64,000 nt of DNA from Candidatus Bipolaricaulota bacterium (lineage in GTDB: Bacteria; Bipolaricaulota; Bipolaricaulia; UBA7950; UBA9294), in contig JANQGM010000017.1 of NCBI GenBank assembly GCA_028277345.1, positions 1 through 64,000 on the forward strand, in the 5' to 3' direction. The notes below the pieces were generated by a model, which did not search any database, was not told the origin of the DNA, and saw only the letters and a list, made by a program, of their open reading frames with translations. A program made the position numbers and the translations under genes. Below are positions 24,599-34,004 of the stretch, in pieces (position 1 is the first letter of the stretch; every line of letters starts with the position of its first letter).

Positions 24599-25717
24599 AT
24601 GCGCATCGGAATCTGTTGCTACCCCTCTCACGGAGGCAGTGGCGTGGTGGCCACGGAATTGGGCAAGCACTTGGCCGAAGGCGGCCATGACGTCTCTTTC
24701 ATCAGCTATGCCGCTCCGCTTCGACTGACCGAACTGCCACCCCGAGTCAGCTTCCACGAGGTCGAAATCGAACAATACCCGCTTCTGAAGCACTTCCCCT
24801 ACACCTTGGCGCTTGCTTCAAAACTCGCGGATGTCGTGAAGATGAATGAACTCGATGTGCTTCACGCGCACTACGCCATCCCTTTCGGAGCGGCTGCGTT
24901 GCTCGCCAAACAGATTGTCAGCCCCCGAGAGTTAAAGGTCGTGCTGACCCTTCATGGAACCGATATCACGCTGGTCGGCAATAACGCCTCGTTCAAACCG
25001 GTCACTAAGATGACGATCGAAAACGCCGACGCCGTTTCCGTGGTTTCCACGTTCCTTCAAGAAGAGACGGTTCGACAGTTCGATGTTCAGCGAGAACTCA
25101 ACGTCATCTACAACTTCATCGACCCTGAACGGCACGATCTGGAACCCTGCCCCTGTATTCCGCAGTGCACCGAGCAATCTCAAAAGACGATCATGCACAT
25201 TTCGAACTTCCGCCCCGTCAAAAGGATTCGCGATGTCATCCACGTCTTTGCCCGAATTGCGTCACGCATCGACAGCCGCCTCATCCTGGTTGGGGATGGG
25301 CCGGATGCTCCAGTCGCACAGGAGCTCGCCTCCGAACTCGGTGTGCTCGACCGCGTGAAGTTCGTTGGCATCGTCGACCGTGTCGCCCCTCTGCTCTCAA
25401 AAGCCGATCTCTTTCTGCTTCCCAGCTCTACCGAAAGCTTCGGACTCGTCGCCTTAGAGGCCATGGCCAGCGGCGTTCCCGTCATCGCTTCCGATATCGG
25501 TGGGATTCCCGAGGTAGTCGAGCATGGGAGCACCGGGTATCTCGCGCCGGTCGGGGATGTCGAAGCCATGGCCCGGCATGCGATCGACTTGCTGTCCGAT
25601 GAAGATCGCCACTGCGCCTTCGGCAAGGAAGCGCAGGAACAAGCGCGAAATCGTTTCGACTATCGGCTGATCGTTCCTCAATACGAAAGCCTCTATGCGA
25701 AGACGCTGACAACCTGA
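24599..25717 (+). CDS. bshA: N-acetyl-alpha-D-glucosaminyl-L-malate synthase BshA
   Basis: 372 residues from ATG 24599 (after AAGGAGGAAC; a TTG/ATG at 24572 lies within bshB1). A GT-B glycosyltransferase of family GT4: MRIGICCYPSHGGSGVVATE (1-20, the nucleotide-sugar loop typical of BshA), HAHYAIPFG, LHGTDITLVG (about 120-129), ISNFRPVKRI and LPSSTESFGLVALEAMASG (EX7E motif). BshA joins UDP-GlcNAc and L-malate in the first committed step. Having the first gene last in the operon is common in bsh clusters outside the Bacilli. Confidence 0.95.
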   Translation: MRIGICCYPSHGGSGVVATELGKHLAEGGHDVSFISYAAPLRLTELPPRVSFHEVEIEQYPLLKHFPYTLALASKLADVVKMNELDVLHAHYAIPFGAAALLAKQIVSPRELKVVLTLHGTDITLVGNNASFKPVTKMTIENADAVSVVSTFLQEETVRQFDVQRELNVIYNFIDPERHDLEPCPCIPQCTEQSQKTIMHISNFRPVKRIRDVIHVFARIASRIDSRLILVGDGPDAPVAQELASELGVLDRVKFVGIVDRVAPLLSKADLFLLPSSTESFGLVALEAMASGVPVIASDIGGIPEVVEHGSTGYLAPVGDVEAMARHAIDLLSDEDRHCAFGKEAQEQARNRFDYRLIVPQYESLYAKTLTT

Positions 25718-25776
25718 CACCCGGACCGCTTCTGGCTGTACGCACAATGATGAGAACGGAAAAAGGAGGAACGACG

Positions 25777-27189
25777 ATGCGATGCCTTCACATCCTTGCA
25801 CTTCTACTCAGTTTGGCGACCGCCCTTACGCTGCCCGTTCATGGGCAGAATCGGGCCTACGACCTCGACATCACGGTGGATTACGATGCGGGGTCCTACA
25901 ACGGCGTTCTCACGGTCGACATTCCGAACGCCTCCACCAATCCGTTTTCCGAGATCTTCTTTCGCCTGTATCCCAATGACCACGGGCTCTACGGCGATGC
26001 CATGATCGCGATTCACAACGTCACCATCCAATCCGCGAGTTTGCCCTTCGCCACGTATCTGGACGACACGATTCTCATGGTCCCCCTGCCCGAAGCGCTT
26101 CAGCCAGGCGACTCCACTCGAATGACCATCGCATTCTCCGGCAAAGCCGCACAGTGGGGGGATGACGGCGCATCGTTCATCAAGTCCGGTTACGGTATCC
26201 TCACCAAAACACCGTCTACATTGACCTTAACCTCGTTCTATCCGCATGTGGCCGTGTATTCAGAAGAAGGTTGGTCACTCGATCCAAGCACGGGATTTGG
26301 CGATCAGTTGATGGGAGACGCCGCCGACTACTCGGTAACACTGACGATCCCCAGCTCCTTGACCGCCGCGACCTCCGGGCGGATCGTTGAGTCCGTCGAA
26401 GACGGCGAGTGGACGACCCATCGCGTTGAAGCCCCGCAAGCACGAGATGTCTCAATCGTCCTGTTTGAGGACTATGTTGTCACAGAATCAACGGCCGGGG
26501 ATATCGCCGTTCGGGCGTGGACTTCTCAGGCTCATGCGTTTGCGGGAAAACGAATGGCTCGCGTCTCCGCCGAATCGCTTGCGTTCTTGGAGGCGAGGGT
26601 GGGACCGAGTCCTTATTCCGAGATCGATCTGGTCGAAGTGCCTCTGCAACGCGCGGCGGGCGTGGAATTCTCCGGGCTGATCCTTGTCTCTTCCGAGTAC
26701 GCGGCGCAGCCGAACTCCACCTTCTTCTACGTCATCATTGCCCACGAGATCGTTCACCAATGGTTCTACGGAGGCGTAGGCAACGATCTATCGGAAGATC
26801 CGTGGCTTGATGAAAGCCTGGCCACGTTTCTGTCTTACGACATCCTTGAAGGCGTATTGGGGCCAGGAACGGCAGATTCGCTGTTTGATGCGGCTCGCGA
26901 CATCTATACTTCCGCCAAGCAACGAGCTCCTGGACTGTCCATCAGCAGCCCCAGATATGCCTTCCCGGATTCGGCCACCTATTCCAGTTTCGTCTACTCT
27001 GGAGGAGCCGCGTTTTTGGACGATGTCCGGCTGGAAATGGGCGACGAACAGTTCTACCTCGCCCTGCGCGATTACTACAACGACTTCTTTGGAAAGATCG
27101 CGACGCCGCGGGATCTGATTTCCGCATTCGTCGAGCGGTGCTCGTGCACCTTGGACGATGTCCTCCTCATGTACGAAATCGTGCCATAA
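25777..27189 (+). CDS. secreted M1-family aminopeptidase-like metallopeptidase
   Basis: 470 residues from ATG 25777, seven bases after AAAGGAGGAA. A signal peptide (1-24, MRCLHILALLLSLATALTLP) is present. The N-terminal part has M1-type beta structure; the zinc site is HEIVHQW (about residue 323) and the downstream Glu in EDPWLDESLATF, giving HExxH-x18-E. The substrate-binding GxMEN-like segment reads EFSGLILVSS, so the Met/Asn positions differ from classical M1 enzymes. It probably acts in the periplasm or outside the cell on peptides. It starts a run of secreted-protein genes; no promoter was assigned. Confidence 0.9.
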   Translation: MRCLHILALLLSLATALTLPVHGQNRAYDLDITVDYDAGSYNGVLTVDIPNASTNPFSEIFFRLYPNDHGLYGDAMIAIHNVTIQSASLPFATYLDDTILMVPLPEALQPGDSTRMTIAFSGKAAQWGDDGASFIKSGYGILTKTPSTLTLTSFYPHVAVYSEEGWSLDPSTGFGDQLMGDAADYSVTLTIPSSLTAATSGRIVESVEDGEWTTHRVEAPQARDVSIVLFEDYVVTESTAGDIAVRAWTSQAHAFAGKRMARVSAESLAFLEARVGPSPYSEIDLVEVPLQRAAGVEFSGLILVSSEYAAQPNSTFFYVIIAHEIVHQWFYGGVGNDLSEDPWLDESLATFLSYDILEGVLGPGTADSLFDAARDIYTSAKQRAPGLSISSPRYAFPDSATYSSFVYSGGAAFLDDVRLEMGDEQFYLALRDYYNDFFGKIATPRDLISAFVERCSCTLDDVLLMYEIVP

Positions 27190-27204
27190 TGGAACCTGCC
27201 TAGA

Positions 27205-27231
27205 GATTCCGTGTACATGAGGTACGGAATC
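27205..27231. repeat. inverted repeat between secreted-protein genes
   Basis: GATTCCGT (27205-27212) and ACGGAATC (27224-27231) form an 8-base-pair stem with an 11-base loop, in the 56-base gap between the M1 peptidase and the next gene, directly before its AAAAGGAGG ribosome site. It has no T-run, so it may be an RNA-processing or attenuator hairpin, or a protein-binding site. Confidence 0.5.
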
Positions 27232-27245
27232 GAAAAGGAGGCACG

Positions 27246-28007
27246 ATGATGAACCGAAAAACGATCCTCTTTGTGTTACTTATTGCGCTACTGGGACTGG
27301 CACTTCAGGGAACGGACGTTCCGTCCACATTCGCCCAAACCCACTACTACATCCTATCGTTGGGCAAGCTGTCGGCCGAGCCATCCGCTGTCGTCCAATC
27401 CGCCCAATCTGAAGGGTTCTCACTCGCGCAGTTTGACGAAGCAGATATCGGCGAAACCGAGCTGGCCACCATCTTGGACGCCCCCATGGCCTTGATTACC
27501 GACGGATCGCGCTTCTATTTGCGTGCGCGACTTGAGGGATATACGTACACCGTACGCCCTTCCGGCGACGGCTACGAGTTGGTCATCAATCCGTCTGAAG
27601 ATGTCGTTGTCAATGATGTGTTGGCCGCCGTACTGATGGATCTTCAGGGCTTCGGCATCCTCGGCAGCGAAGTGAATCTCGCATTCGCCTCGTATGCCAA
27701 AGCCGATCTCAAGGGGCCCGCCTCGCCAGACGGCGTCTTCATCGAATCGACGCTTTACGGCCTTGTTGTCGCTGAAGACTGGTTCGCCTTCGCCGCGGCC
27801 AATGGGCTCACTCAAGTTGGGTTACGTGTCGAGATCGTTGCCGAGAAACTCCCGGGCGGCGCGCTTTCAAGTGACTTCGCCTCCTATGTTCTCGAGGAAT
27901 CCGAATCGCTGGTGAAGCTGCTGCTTCCCATCGACGAACTCCTTGCGCTCGCTCAATCCGAATCGATTGGCTATGTGCGAATCGCATATCAGCCGGCTGT
28001 CCCATAG
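27246..28007 (+). CDS. secreted hypothetical protein sharing a C-terminal motif with the subtilase
   Basis: 253 residues with a signal peptide (1-30, LLIALLGLALQGTDVPSTFA). No domain is recognised. The central part is a mix of helices and strands (TYTVRPSGDGYELVINPSEDVVVNDV), and the C-terminus reads VKLLLPIDELLALAQSESIG then YVRIAYQP. The 1,510-residue subtilase that starts 14 bases after this gene contains the same type of segment (IKVTLPLADLSALASQLSG, then FIRAPYTPF), so the two genes share a homologous module. Both use Leu-Pro-ss-x-L-x-x-L-A patterns. The two are probably co-transcribed and act together outside the cell. Confidence 0.7.
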   Translation: MMNRKTILFVLLIALLGLALQGTDVPSTFAQTHYYILSLGKLSAEPSAVVQSAQSEGFSLAQFDEADIGETELATILDAPMALITDGSRFYLRARLEGYTYTVRPSGDGYELVINPSEDVVVNDVLAAVLMDLQGFGILGSEVNLAFASYAKADLKGPASPDGVFIESTLYGLVVAEDWFAFAAANGLTQVGLRVEIVAEKLPGGALSSDFASYVLEESESLVKLLLPIDELLALAQSESIGYVRIAYQPAVP

Positions 28008-28020
28008 CTAGGAGTCAACC

Positions 28021-31000
28021 ATGAACCGATCCGTTCTACTTGCGCTCGTTGTCTTCGTCGCGCTTGCAATCCCCGCCGTCGGGCAGGCCGATCTTCTTGT
28101 CGGCATTGATCGAGAGTTGGCCGGCCAGTGGGAGAGCCTTGGCGAACGCTTCGAGCAGGAAACCAACGCCAGTGTTTGGTATCAAGGATATTCTCGGAAC
28201 AGCATCGCCCAGCAGATCGTTCTTCAGTCATTCGCTCGGAGCGGTCGGCTCAACTTCGTGATGGTGCCGCGCAGCTGGGCTTCGACGCTCGCGCGCTATC
28301 TCGTGGACCTCTCCGATCTTGAGCGTTCACTCACCAACCGAGGCGCAAAGGTCGTCATGGTGAACGGCCAGCCCCTTGGCGTCGATATTCCGTTTGCATC
28401 GGATTGGTTCCTGGGCATGTTGGCATGGCCCGAACGATCCGAGCTGGCGCTTGAGTTCCTGTCCTTTGTTGCACAAGGGACTGCATCGGAGATCGGTTCG
28501 ACCCTCCTTTCTCCTCAAGCGGCGATCGCCACGTTCTCCACCGAGAAGATCGAGCGAAGCGAGCACAATCCTCTGATCGATGGCGCGCTCCAGGCCTTGT
28601 TGGGCGCGGCCCAAGCGACCATGAACTCGGTCGCCAGCCAGGTCGCGACCGCACTTCCGTCCGTGGCTCGAACCGCGTTGGAATCGCTCGCCGGACTCTA
28701 TGGCGTCCCCTTTTCTGCATCCACATCCAGCGTGACCGTCGTCCTCGAATCACAACCGGGACGAAGCGCGTCCAATGTGGCCGCGCTTTCTCGATTAGGC
28801 GTCAAGCAGTCGGACATCGAATCCACGTCCGGGCTCATCAAGGTCACCCTTCCATTGGCAGATCTTTCGGCATTGGCGTCGCAGTTGTCCGGTATTTCAT
28901 TCATTCGCGCGCCGTACACGCCCTTCCCGCTGGGAACGCCCAGCCAGGGAACCAGCGCCATTGGGGCGGATGCCTTTCACGCCGCCGGGATTCGCGGGAA
29001 TGGGACCAAGGTGGCTGTTATCGACCTGGGATTCGCCGGGTTGGCTCAGGCCCAAGCAAGAGGCGACCTTCCCTATACGATTCTGCAGAATGATCTCACG
29101 GGGACGGGCTTATCCAGCGGGATCAGTCATGGCACAGCGGTCGCTGAAATCGTCTATGACATTGCTCCGGATGTCGAGCTTCATCTCCTAAAGATCGCCG
29201 ATGAAGTCGACCTGGATCTCGCGGTCACCTACTGCTTGAACAACGGCATCGACATCATCAACCACTCGTTAGGATGGTACAACACCAATTTCTATGACGG
29301 CACCGGAACGATCGCGGGGATCGCTCAGCGAGCCATCTCGGGCGGCATCCTTTGGGTCAATGCTGCGGGGAATGAGGCCGAAAGTCATTGGGAAGGCGCA
29401 TTTACCGACGGCAACTCCGATGGGTGGTTGGACCAGAACGTAACGTTCTACGCCACCGCTGGTTCGCAAATCGTTCTGTTCCTGACATGGAACGAATGGC
29501 CGCAAGCCTCGACAGACTATGATCTGTACCTGTTCGATCCCTCGAACACATTGCTTGCCTCTTCCACCAAGCATCAGACCGGAACAGAAGAGCCGACGGA
29601 GTCGATCCAAACCACCGCGTCCTCAAGCGGAACCTACACCATTCGGATTCAGGGCAACGGATCGCGTTCTCTGGAGCTGTTCAATCTCTATCAATCGCTT
29701 AGCCCGCTCGTCGCGGCCAGCTCCATTCTAGCCCCAGCCAATGTCGCGGATGTTGTCGCTGTGGGCGCGTTGGGACACGCTCAATACCTGACCGGTCCGA
29801 TCCAGCCCTATAGCTCCCAAGGACCGACCAACAGCGGCTTGAGCAAGCCGGATTTGGTCGCCCCTGACAATGTCGCGACAGGAACAAGCCCCTATACGAT
29901 CTTCCCGGGAACGTCCGGCGCAGCGCCGCACGCATCGGCAGCGGCAGCTCTCCTGCTCTCCCAGACACCGGGGCTCAATGGCTCGGCGCTGCGAACCCAG
30001 CTGCTGTCGCAGACTATTCCCATGGGGAGCGCCAACATCTACGGCAATGGACGATTGAGCCTTCAACCGCCTGCGGGCGCGAATCAAGCGCCAACCGCCG
30101 CATTCGTTTTCTCGCCGGCCACGCCGACTGTGGGAACCTCTGTGACCTTCAACGCCAGTTCGTCCAGCGATGCCGATGGCTCCATCGTGCTCTATCAATG
30201 GGATTTCGATGGAAACGGATCGACGGACGCGACGGGGATCGTCCAAGCGCGTTCGTTCAGCGCCGGAACACATTCCGTGCGACTCACCGTGACTGACAAC
30301 GATGGCGCCACGGACACGGTCATTCGTACCGTCACTGTGACGTCGTCCCCCAACCTTCCTCCGACCGCCGCGTTCACCGTATCCCCAAGCTCAGGACAAC
30401 CCGGTACGTGGTTCACCTTTAGCGCATCGCCATCCGTCGACCCGGATGGAAGCATCGTCAACTACACGTGGGATTTCGGAGACGGCAGTTCGGGATCAGG
30501 CGTCACCGCCTACAACAACTATCTGGAAGCCGGCACCTATACGGTCAGGCTCACGGTCACCGATAATGATGGCGCTTCAGATACAGCGACTCAGTTTGTT
30601 TCCGTTCAAGCCACCCCCGAGCCGGACTTGATTATCGGAAACCTCGCCTATCTTCCGTCCAATCCATCCATCGGCCAGAATGTGACGTTCTCGATTACCG
30701 TAACCAACCAAGGGAACGCCGCCGCCGGATTCTTCAGGGTGAGGTTGGAAGGGGCCGGCTCTTCGACCCAAACCTACTTGACTCAGCTGCCGCCGGGGGC
30801 ATCCCAAGTGGTTTCGCTTGCGCTGCCTCTGACCGGATCTTCGGAAACCTTCACCGCAACCGCCGACGATCAGAATCAGGTAGCCGAGTCAAACGAAACC
30901 AACAATAGCCAATCGACGCTCGTCACCGCGTCCGTGGTTCCCGTGGTCGCGGATGCCGGCGGTCCCTATTCCGGAACAGCAGGATCTGCGATCACCTTCA

Positions 31001-32553
31001 ACGGCTCCGCATCGACCGGTGTGATTACAACTTATCTCTGGTCATTCGGCGACGGCGGAAGCGCGCAGGGCGTTGCCCCAAGCCACACCTATGCCAATCC
31101 GGGCACCTATACGGTGACGTTGACGACCTATGGCTCTGGGGGACAGCAATCGACGGACACCACTCAGGCCGTCGTCAATGCGGCTGGACCCGCCCTGTCG
31201 GCCCAGCTGTCGCTGCCCAAGTCGACGTACGAAGTGGATGAACCCCTTGTGATCACCTATTCGGTAAATCGCCCAGCCTATGTCTATCTGGTCGATGTCA
31301 CGCCGGATGGGCGCGTTTCGTTGATGCTTCCCAACTGGCTGGAAACCAATCCGTGGGTTACGGCAGGGACACATACGTTCCCCAGTGCAGGCACTTACAC
31401 GTTGCGCATCACGGAACCTCTTGGCAGCGAGACGCTCTACCTTTTCGCTGCAGCAGGTCCGATCTCAGGATTCCCGACGAGCTTCAGCTACGGCTTCCCG
31501 CTGCTCAGCACAAATCCGTCGGCATTCAGAAACTCCATTCTGGCCGGCATGCAGTCTCAGTTCAGCAACAGTGACTGGGCATTCGATACGCTGACCTTTG
31601 ATGTGGTCGCCCCCACGCCGACGACGGGATCCATCCGCGTGCTCTCAAACCCATCCAACGCGCAAGTCAAGATCGATGGCTCCATCGTCGGCTCGACAAC
31701 GCATGAGGAGTCCGGTCTGTCACCCGGCCTGCATACCGTCGAGGTCTCGAAATCCGGGTATCAGACGGAGGTTCGGCAGGTTTCCGTGAATGCTGGCGAC
31801 ACCAGCACCGTGTCAGTGACCCTGACCGCGTTGCCGAGCAACGATTCGCCCAACGCCTTGTTCAATTTCAGCCCGTCCGACCCGGCGGTTGGCGATATGA
31901 TCACCTTCGACGCCACAGCATCGTCAGATCCGGACGGCTCCATCGTGTCCTATGAATGGAGATTCGGAGACGGAAGCACGGGATCAGGAGCCGTTGTCAC
32001 GCATGCCTTCGCATCGAATAACACCTACTCGGTCCGGCTGACGGTGACCGACAACGAAGGTGCCCAAGATACGCTCACGAGAAGCGTCGTCGTCCGTCCG
32101 GGAGATGAGGTCGGCTGGGTGTCTCCGACATCCTACGAAGATCCGGCGCTCAATTGGTCGGACTCGGAATTCTCGGTCGATGCAGCACCGGAGTACACGT
32201 TCGACAACGACATCACGACCTATGCGGAGTATTCGTTGAGGGGTCGCAACTGGACTTCCTACTTCTTGGTGAAGATCGACGCACCGGGTTTGCTTTCCGA
32301 CCGGATCCGATTCCGAACGTCGACAGAGCATCCCACGCGTCACAACATCACCCTTTGGACCGTCGAGGTCTATCGTGATGGCGAATGGGTGGAAGTCTTC
32401 GCCGACGCCCCATCGGTGGAGAACGACTGGACCGTTGTCTCCTTCGACCCGGGGATGGTGACGCGGGCTCGCTTCCGCGTGTACAACGATGGCGGCGTGT
32501 GGTCGAGGGTCGGGCTCCACGAGGTCGATTTCCACGACGCATCGATGCCGTAG
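28021..32553 (+). CDS. giant secreted subtilase (S8) with PKD, CARDB-like, DUF4384-like and PEGA-like modules
   Basis: 1,510 residues. Signal peptide about 1-22; then a solute-binding-protein-like segment (about 23-170, LLVGIDRELAGQWESLGERF with aromatic and Trp residues). The module shared with the upstream gene is at about 265-300, and the S8 catalytic domain at about 315-680. Catalytic residues seen are Asp335 in KVAVIDLGF, His370 in GISHGTAVA, oxyanion Asn451 in NAAGNEAES and Ser632 in PGTSGAAPHAS (usual GTSMAAPH). Then follow two PKD repeats (about 690-860), a CARDB-like domain (about 870-975), a third PKD (about 978-1057), a DUF4384-like domain (about 1060-1180), a PEGA-like repeat (about 1200-1268), a fourth PKD (about 1272-1360) and a C-terminal discoidin-like beta domain. 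The protein is probably exported and perhaps surface-attached. Confidence 0.92.
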   Translation: MNRSVLLALVVFVALAIPAVGQADLLVGIDRELAGQWESLGERFEQETNASVWYQGYSRNSIAQQIVLQSFARSGRLNFVMVPRSWASTLARYLVDLSDLERSLTNRGAKVVMVNGQPLGVDIPFASDWFLGMLAWPERSELALEFLSFVAQGTASEIGSTLLSPQAAIATFSTEKIERSEHNPLIDGALQALLGAAQATMNSVASQVATALPSVARTALESLAGLYGVPFSASTSSVTVVLESQPGRSASNVAALSRLGVKQSDIESTSGLIKVTLPLADLSALASQLSGISFIRAPYTPFPLGTPSQGTSAIGADAFHAAGIRGNGTKVAVIDLGFAGLAQAQARGDLPYTILQNDLTGTGLSSGISHGTAVAEIVYDIAPDVELHLLKIADEVDLDLAVTYCLNNGIDIINHSLGWYNTNFYDGTGTIAGIAQRAISGGILWVNAAGNEAESHWEGAFTDGNSDGWLDQNVTFYATAGSQIVLFLTWNEWPQASTDYDLYLFDPSNTLLASSTKHQTGTEEPTESIQTTASSSGTYTIRIQGNGSRSLELFNLYQSLSPLVAASSILAPANVADVVAVGALGHAQYLTGPIQPYSSQGPTNSGLSKPDLVAPDNVATGTSPYTIFPGTSGAAPHASAAAALLLSQTPGLNGSALRTQLLSQTIPMGSANIYGNGRLSLQPPAGANQAPTAAFVFSPATPTVGTSVTFNASSSSDADGSIVLYQWDFDGNGSTDATGIVQARSFSAGTHSVRLTVTDNDGATDTVIRTVTVTSSPNLPPTAAFTVSPSSGQPGTWFTFSASPSVDPDGSIVNYTWDFGDGSSGSGVTAYNNYLEAGTYTVRLTVTDNDGASDTATQFVSVQATPEPDLIIGNLAYLPSNPSIGQNVTFSITVTNQGNAAAGFFRVRLEGAGSSTQTYLTQLPPGASQVVSLALPLTGSSETFTATADDQNQVAESNETNNSQSTLVTASVVPVVADAGGPYSGTAGSAITFNGSASTGVITTYLWSFGDGGSAQGVAPSHTYANPGTYTVTLTTYGSGGQQSTDTTQAVVNAAGPALSAQLSLPKSTYEVDEPLVITYSVNRPAYVYLVDVTPDGRVSLMLPNWLETNPWVTAGTHTFPSAGTYTLRITEPLGSETLYLFAAAGPISGFPTSFSYGFPLLSTNPSAFRNSILAGMQSQFSNSDWAFDTLTFDVVAPTPTTGSIRVLSNPSNAQVKIDGSIVGSTTHEESGLSPGLHTVEVSKSGYQTEVRQVSVNAGDTSTVSVTLTALPSNDSPNALFNFSPSDPAVGDMITFDATASSDPDGSIVSYEWRFGDGSTGSGAVVTHAFASNNTYSVRLTVTDNEGAQDTLTRSVVVRPGDEVGWVSPTSYEDPALNWSDSEFSVDAAPEYTFDNDITTYAEYSLRGRNWTSYFLVKIDAPGLLSDRIRFRTSTEHPTRHNITLWTVEVYRDGEWVEVFADAPSVENDWTVVSFDPGMVTRARFRVYNDGGVWSRVGLHEVDFHDASMP

Positions 32554-32558
32554 ATAAG

Positions 32559-32586
32559 GAGGGCGGCGAGCTTGCTCGCCGCCCTC
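32559..32586 (+). terminator. hairpin after the subtilase gene
   Basis: A 13-base-pair perfect stem, GAGGGCGGCGAGC (32559-32571) and GCTCGCCGCCCTC (32574-32586), with only two loop bases, starting six bases after the subtilase stop and followed by GCTTTCC. It is very stable but the T-run is short, so it may act as a terminator or as a 3'-end stabiliser. Confidence 0.7.
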
Positions 32587-32679
32587 GCTTTCCTGATCAG
32601 CAAAGTTTGTTGACCCAACGCGTATTCCATGCAAGAATAGGCGGGGAGCTTCTCTCAGTGGTGATAGGGAGGTGGGGGT

Positions 32680-33873
32680 ATGAAGGCAATCGCAATTCGA
32701 CGCACGCTAATCACAGGTTTCTTGGGGCTATTTATCCTGAGCGTGTCCGTGTTTGGACAATCCGAACCTCCGTGGGCATGGGGCCCTATCCTGGGCGCCA
32801 TCAGCGAAGACACCGTTGCCTTGACCTGGAAAACCGTCCGTCCAGTGGGTTTTGATTTCAGCTATTCGCTCGCCCCAGTCTATGATTCGTCCGGGCAATG
32901 GGAAGAAGTGCTAACCTATGAAGGCCACGAGGGAATCGCCGAGATTTGGCTACAAGACCTGCTCCCCAATACAGCCTATCGATACCAGCTCGTGTTCTAC
33001 GAAGGAGACGCTGTTTACCCGACAGAGATCGGCACCTTCCGAACGGCCGATCCGGACGATCGCTCCTTCTCCTTCGCCGTATACGGCGCCACCGCGTCTC
33101 ATCCCGACCGGCACAAGCTCGTTGCCGACACCATCAATCGTCAGCCGAACCTGTCCTTCGTGCTCCACGCCGGAGGGCTCGTCGAGATGCCGACTGACGA
33201 GCATTACGACAACTTCTTCTGGGCGATGGCCAACCTTAGCCGAAGGCACCCCTATCTGCCGGTGATTGGGGAGCGCGATGCCGATGAGTCCATTTACTAC
33301 GAGAGCTTCGCGCTTCCTTCGGGCGGCGGGGTTGGCGGCGAGCAATGGTGGGCGTTTGATTATGGATCCGTCCGCTTTATCGGACTGGACTCCACGCTGA
33401 CAGGGGTTTCCGAGATCAGTGCGCTTCAAGAGCAAACGGCATGGCTAGAACAAGAACTCTCCGAGCACAGCGACCGGATCGTCGTCGTCCTGTGCGCCGA
33501 CCCCATCTATAGTGCGAGCTACGCTTCAGGGATTCATGAAACGCTGCATCCTCTATGGAGTCCGCTATTTCGACAGTATGGCGTCAACCTCGTCATCAGC
33601 AGTTCCATCCACTGCTACGAGCACATCTACGCGGATGGCCTTCACTACGTGATCTCTGGCGGAGGCGGAGCCAGTCTCATTCCTGCTCCTGTCGAACGCG
33701 TCCCTGGGACCGTGTTCCGAAGGTACGGACTCTTGCACTATCTGGTGGGAACTGTCGCAGATGACACGCTGCAAGTCGAAGTCATTCCTGTAGCTTCGAT
33801 CGTTGATGATATCGTGACATTGTCCGCTTCAGGGCGATCGATCGATACGTTCGTCCTTCAGCGGGACCGCTAG
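32680..33873 (+). CDS. secreted purple-acid-phosphatase-like protein with lost metal ligands
   Basis: 397 residues: signal peptide (about 1-26, FLGLFILSVSVFG), an FN3-like domain (about 32-125, ISEDTVALTWKTVRPVGFDF), and a calcineurin-like phosphoesterase domain (about 130-370). The order of motifs is that of a purple acid phosphatase, but the ligands are changed: FAVYGATAS (Asp expected), FVLHAGGLVE (Gly-Asp-Leu expected), VIGERDAD (Gly-Asn-His-Glu expected), VVLCADPIYS (His expected) and SSSIHCYEHI (Gly-His-x-His expected). Only one His of the last motif remains. The fold is likely kept but phosphatase activity is doubtful; it may be a binding or scaffold protein. AGGGAGGTGGGGG precedes the ATG. 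Confidence 0.8.
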   Translation: MKAIAIRRTLITGFLGLFILSVSVFGQSEPPWAWGPILGAISEDTVALTWKTVRPVGFDFSYSLAPVYDSSGQWEEVLTYEGHEGIAEIWLQDLLPNTAYRYQLVFYEGDAVYPTEIGTFRTADPDDRSFSFAVYGATASHPDRHKLVADTINRQPNLSFVLHAGGLVEMPTDEHYDNFFWAMANLSRRHPYLPVIGERDADESIYYESFALPSGGGVGGEQWWAFDYGSVRFIGLDSTLTGVSEISALQEQTAWLEQELSEHSDRIVVVLCADPIYSASYASGIHETLHPLWSPLFRQYGVNLVISSSIHCYEHIYADGLHYVISGGGGASLIPAPVERVPGTVFRRYGLLHYLVGTVADDTLQVEVIPVASIVDDIVTLSASGRSIDTFVLQRDR

Positions 33874-33880
33874 AAGAAGC

Positions 33881-33957
33881 TGGTCGGGACGCCCGGATTT
33901 GAACCGGGGACCTCTTGCGCCCCATGCAAGCACGCTACCAGGCTGCGCCACGTCCCG
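33881..33957 (-). tRNA. tRNA-Pro (anticodon GGG)
   Basis: Reading the minus strand, the acceptor CGGGACG pairs with CGTCCCG, the D-arm is GCGCAGCCTGGTAGCGT, the anticodon stem CTTGC/GCAAG encloses the loop ATGGGGC (anticodon GGG), and the T-arm CCCGGTTCAAATCCGGG is intact. The discriminator is A and CCA is encoded in the DNA (TGG at 33881-33883 on the plus strand). 77 bases with CCA. Confidence 0.97.
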
Positions 33958-34004
33958 AGGCATTGATGTTATTCCGTGGAGCAAGTCGGCACAACCCCAT
34001 CACC

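Noticed and set aside
30080-32100. DNA-level tandem repeats in the subtilase gene
   Set aside because: The four PKD copies are similar only at protein level; I saw no long near-identical DNA repeats that would suggest recent duplication.
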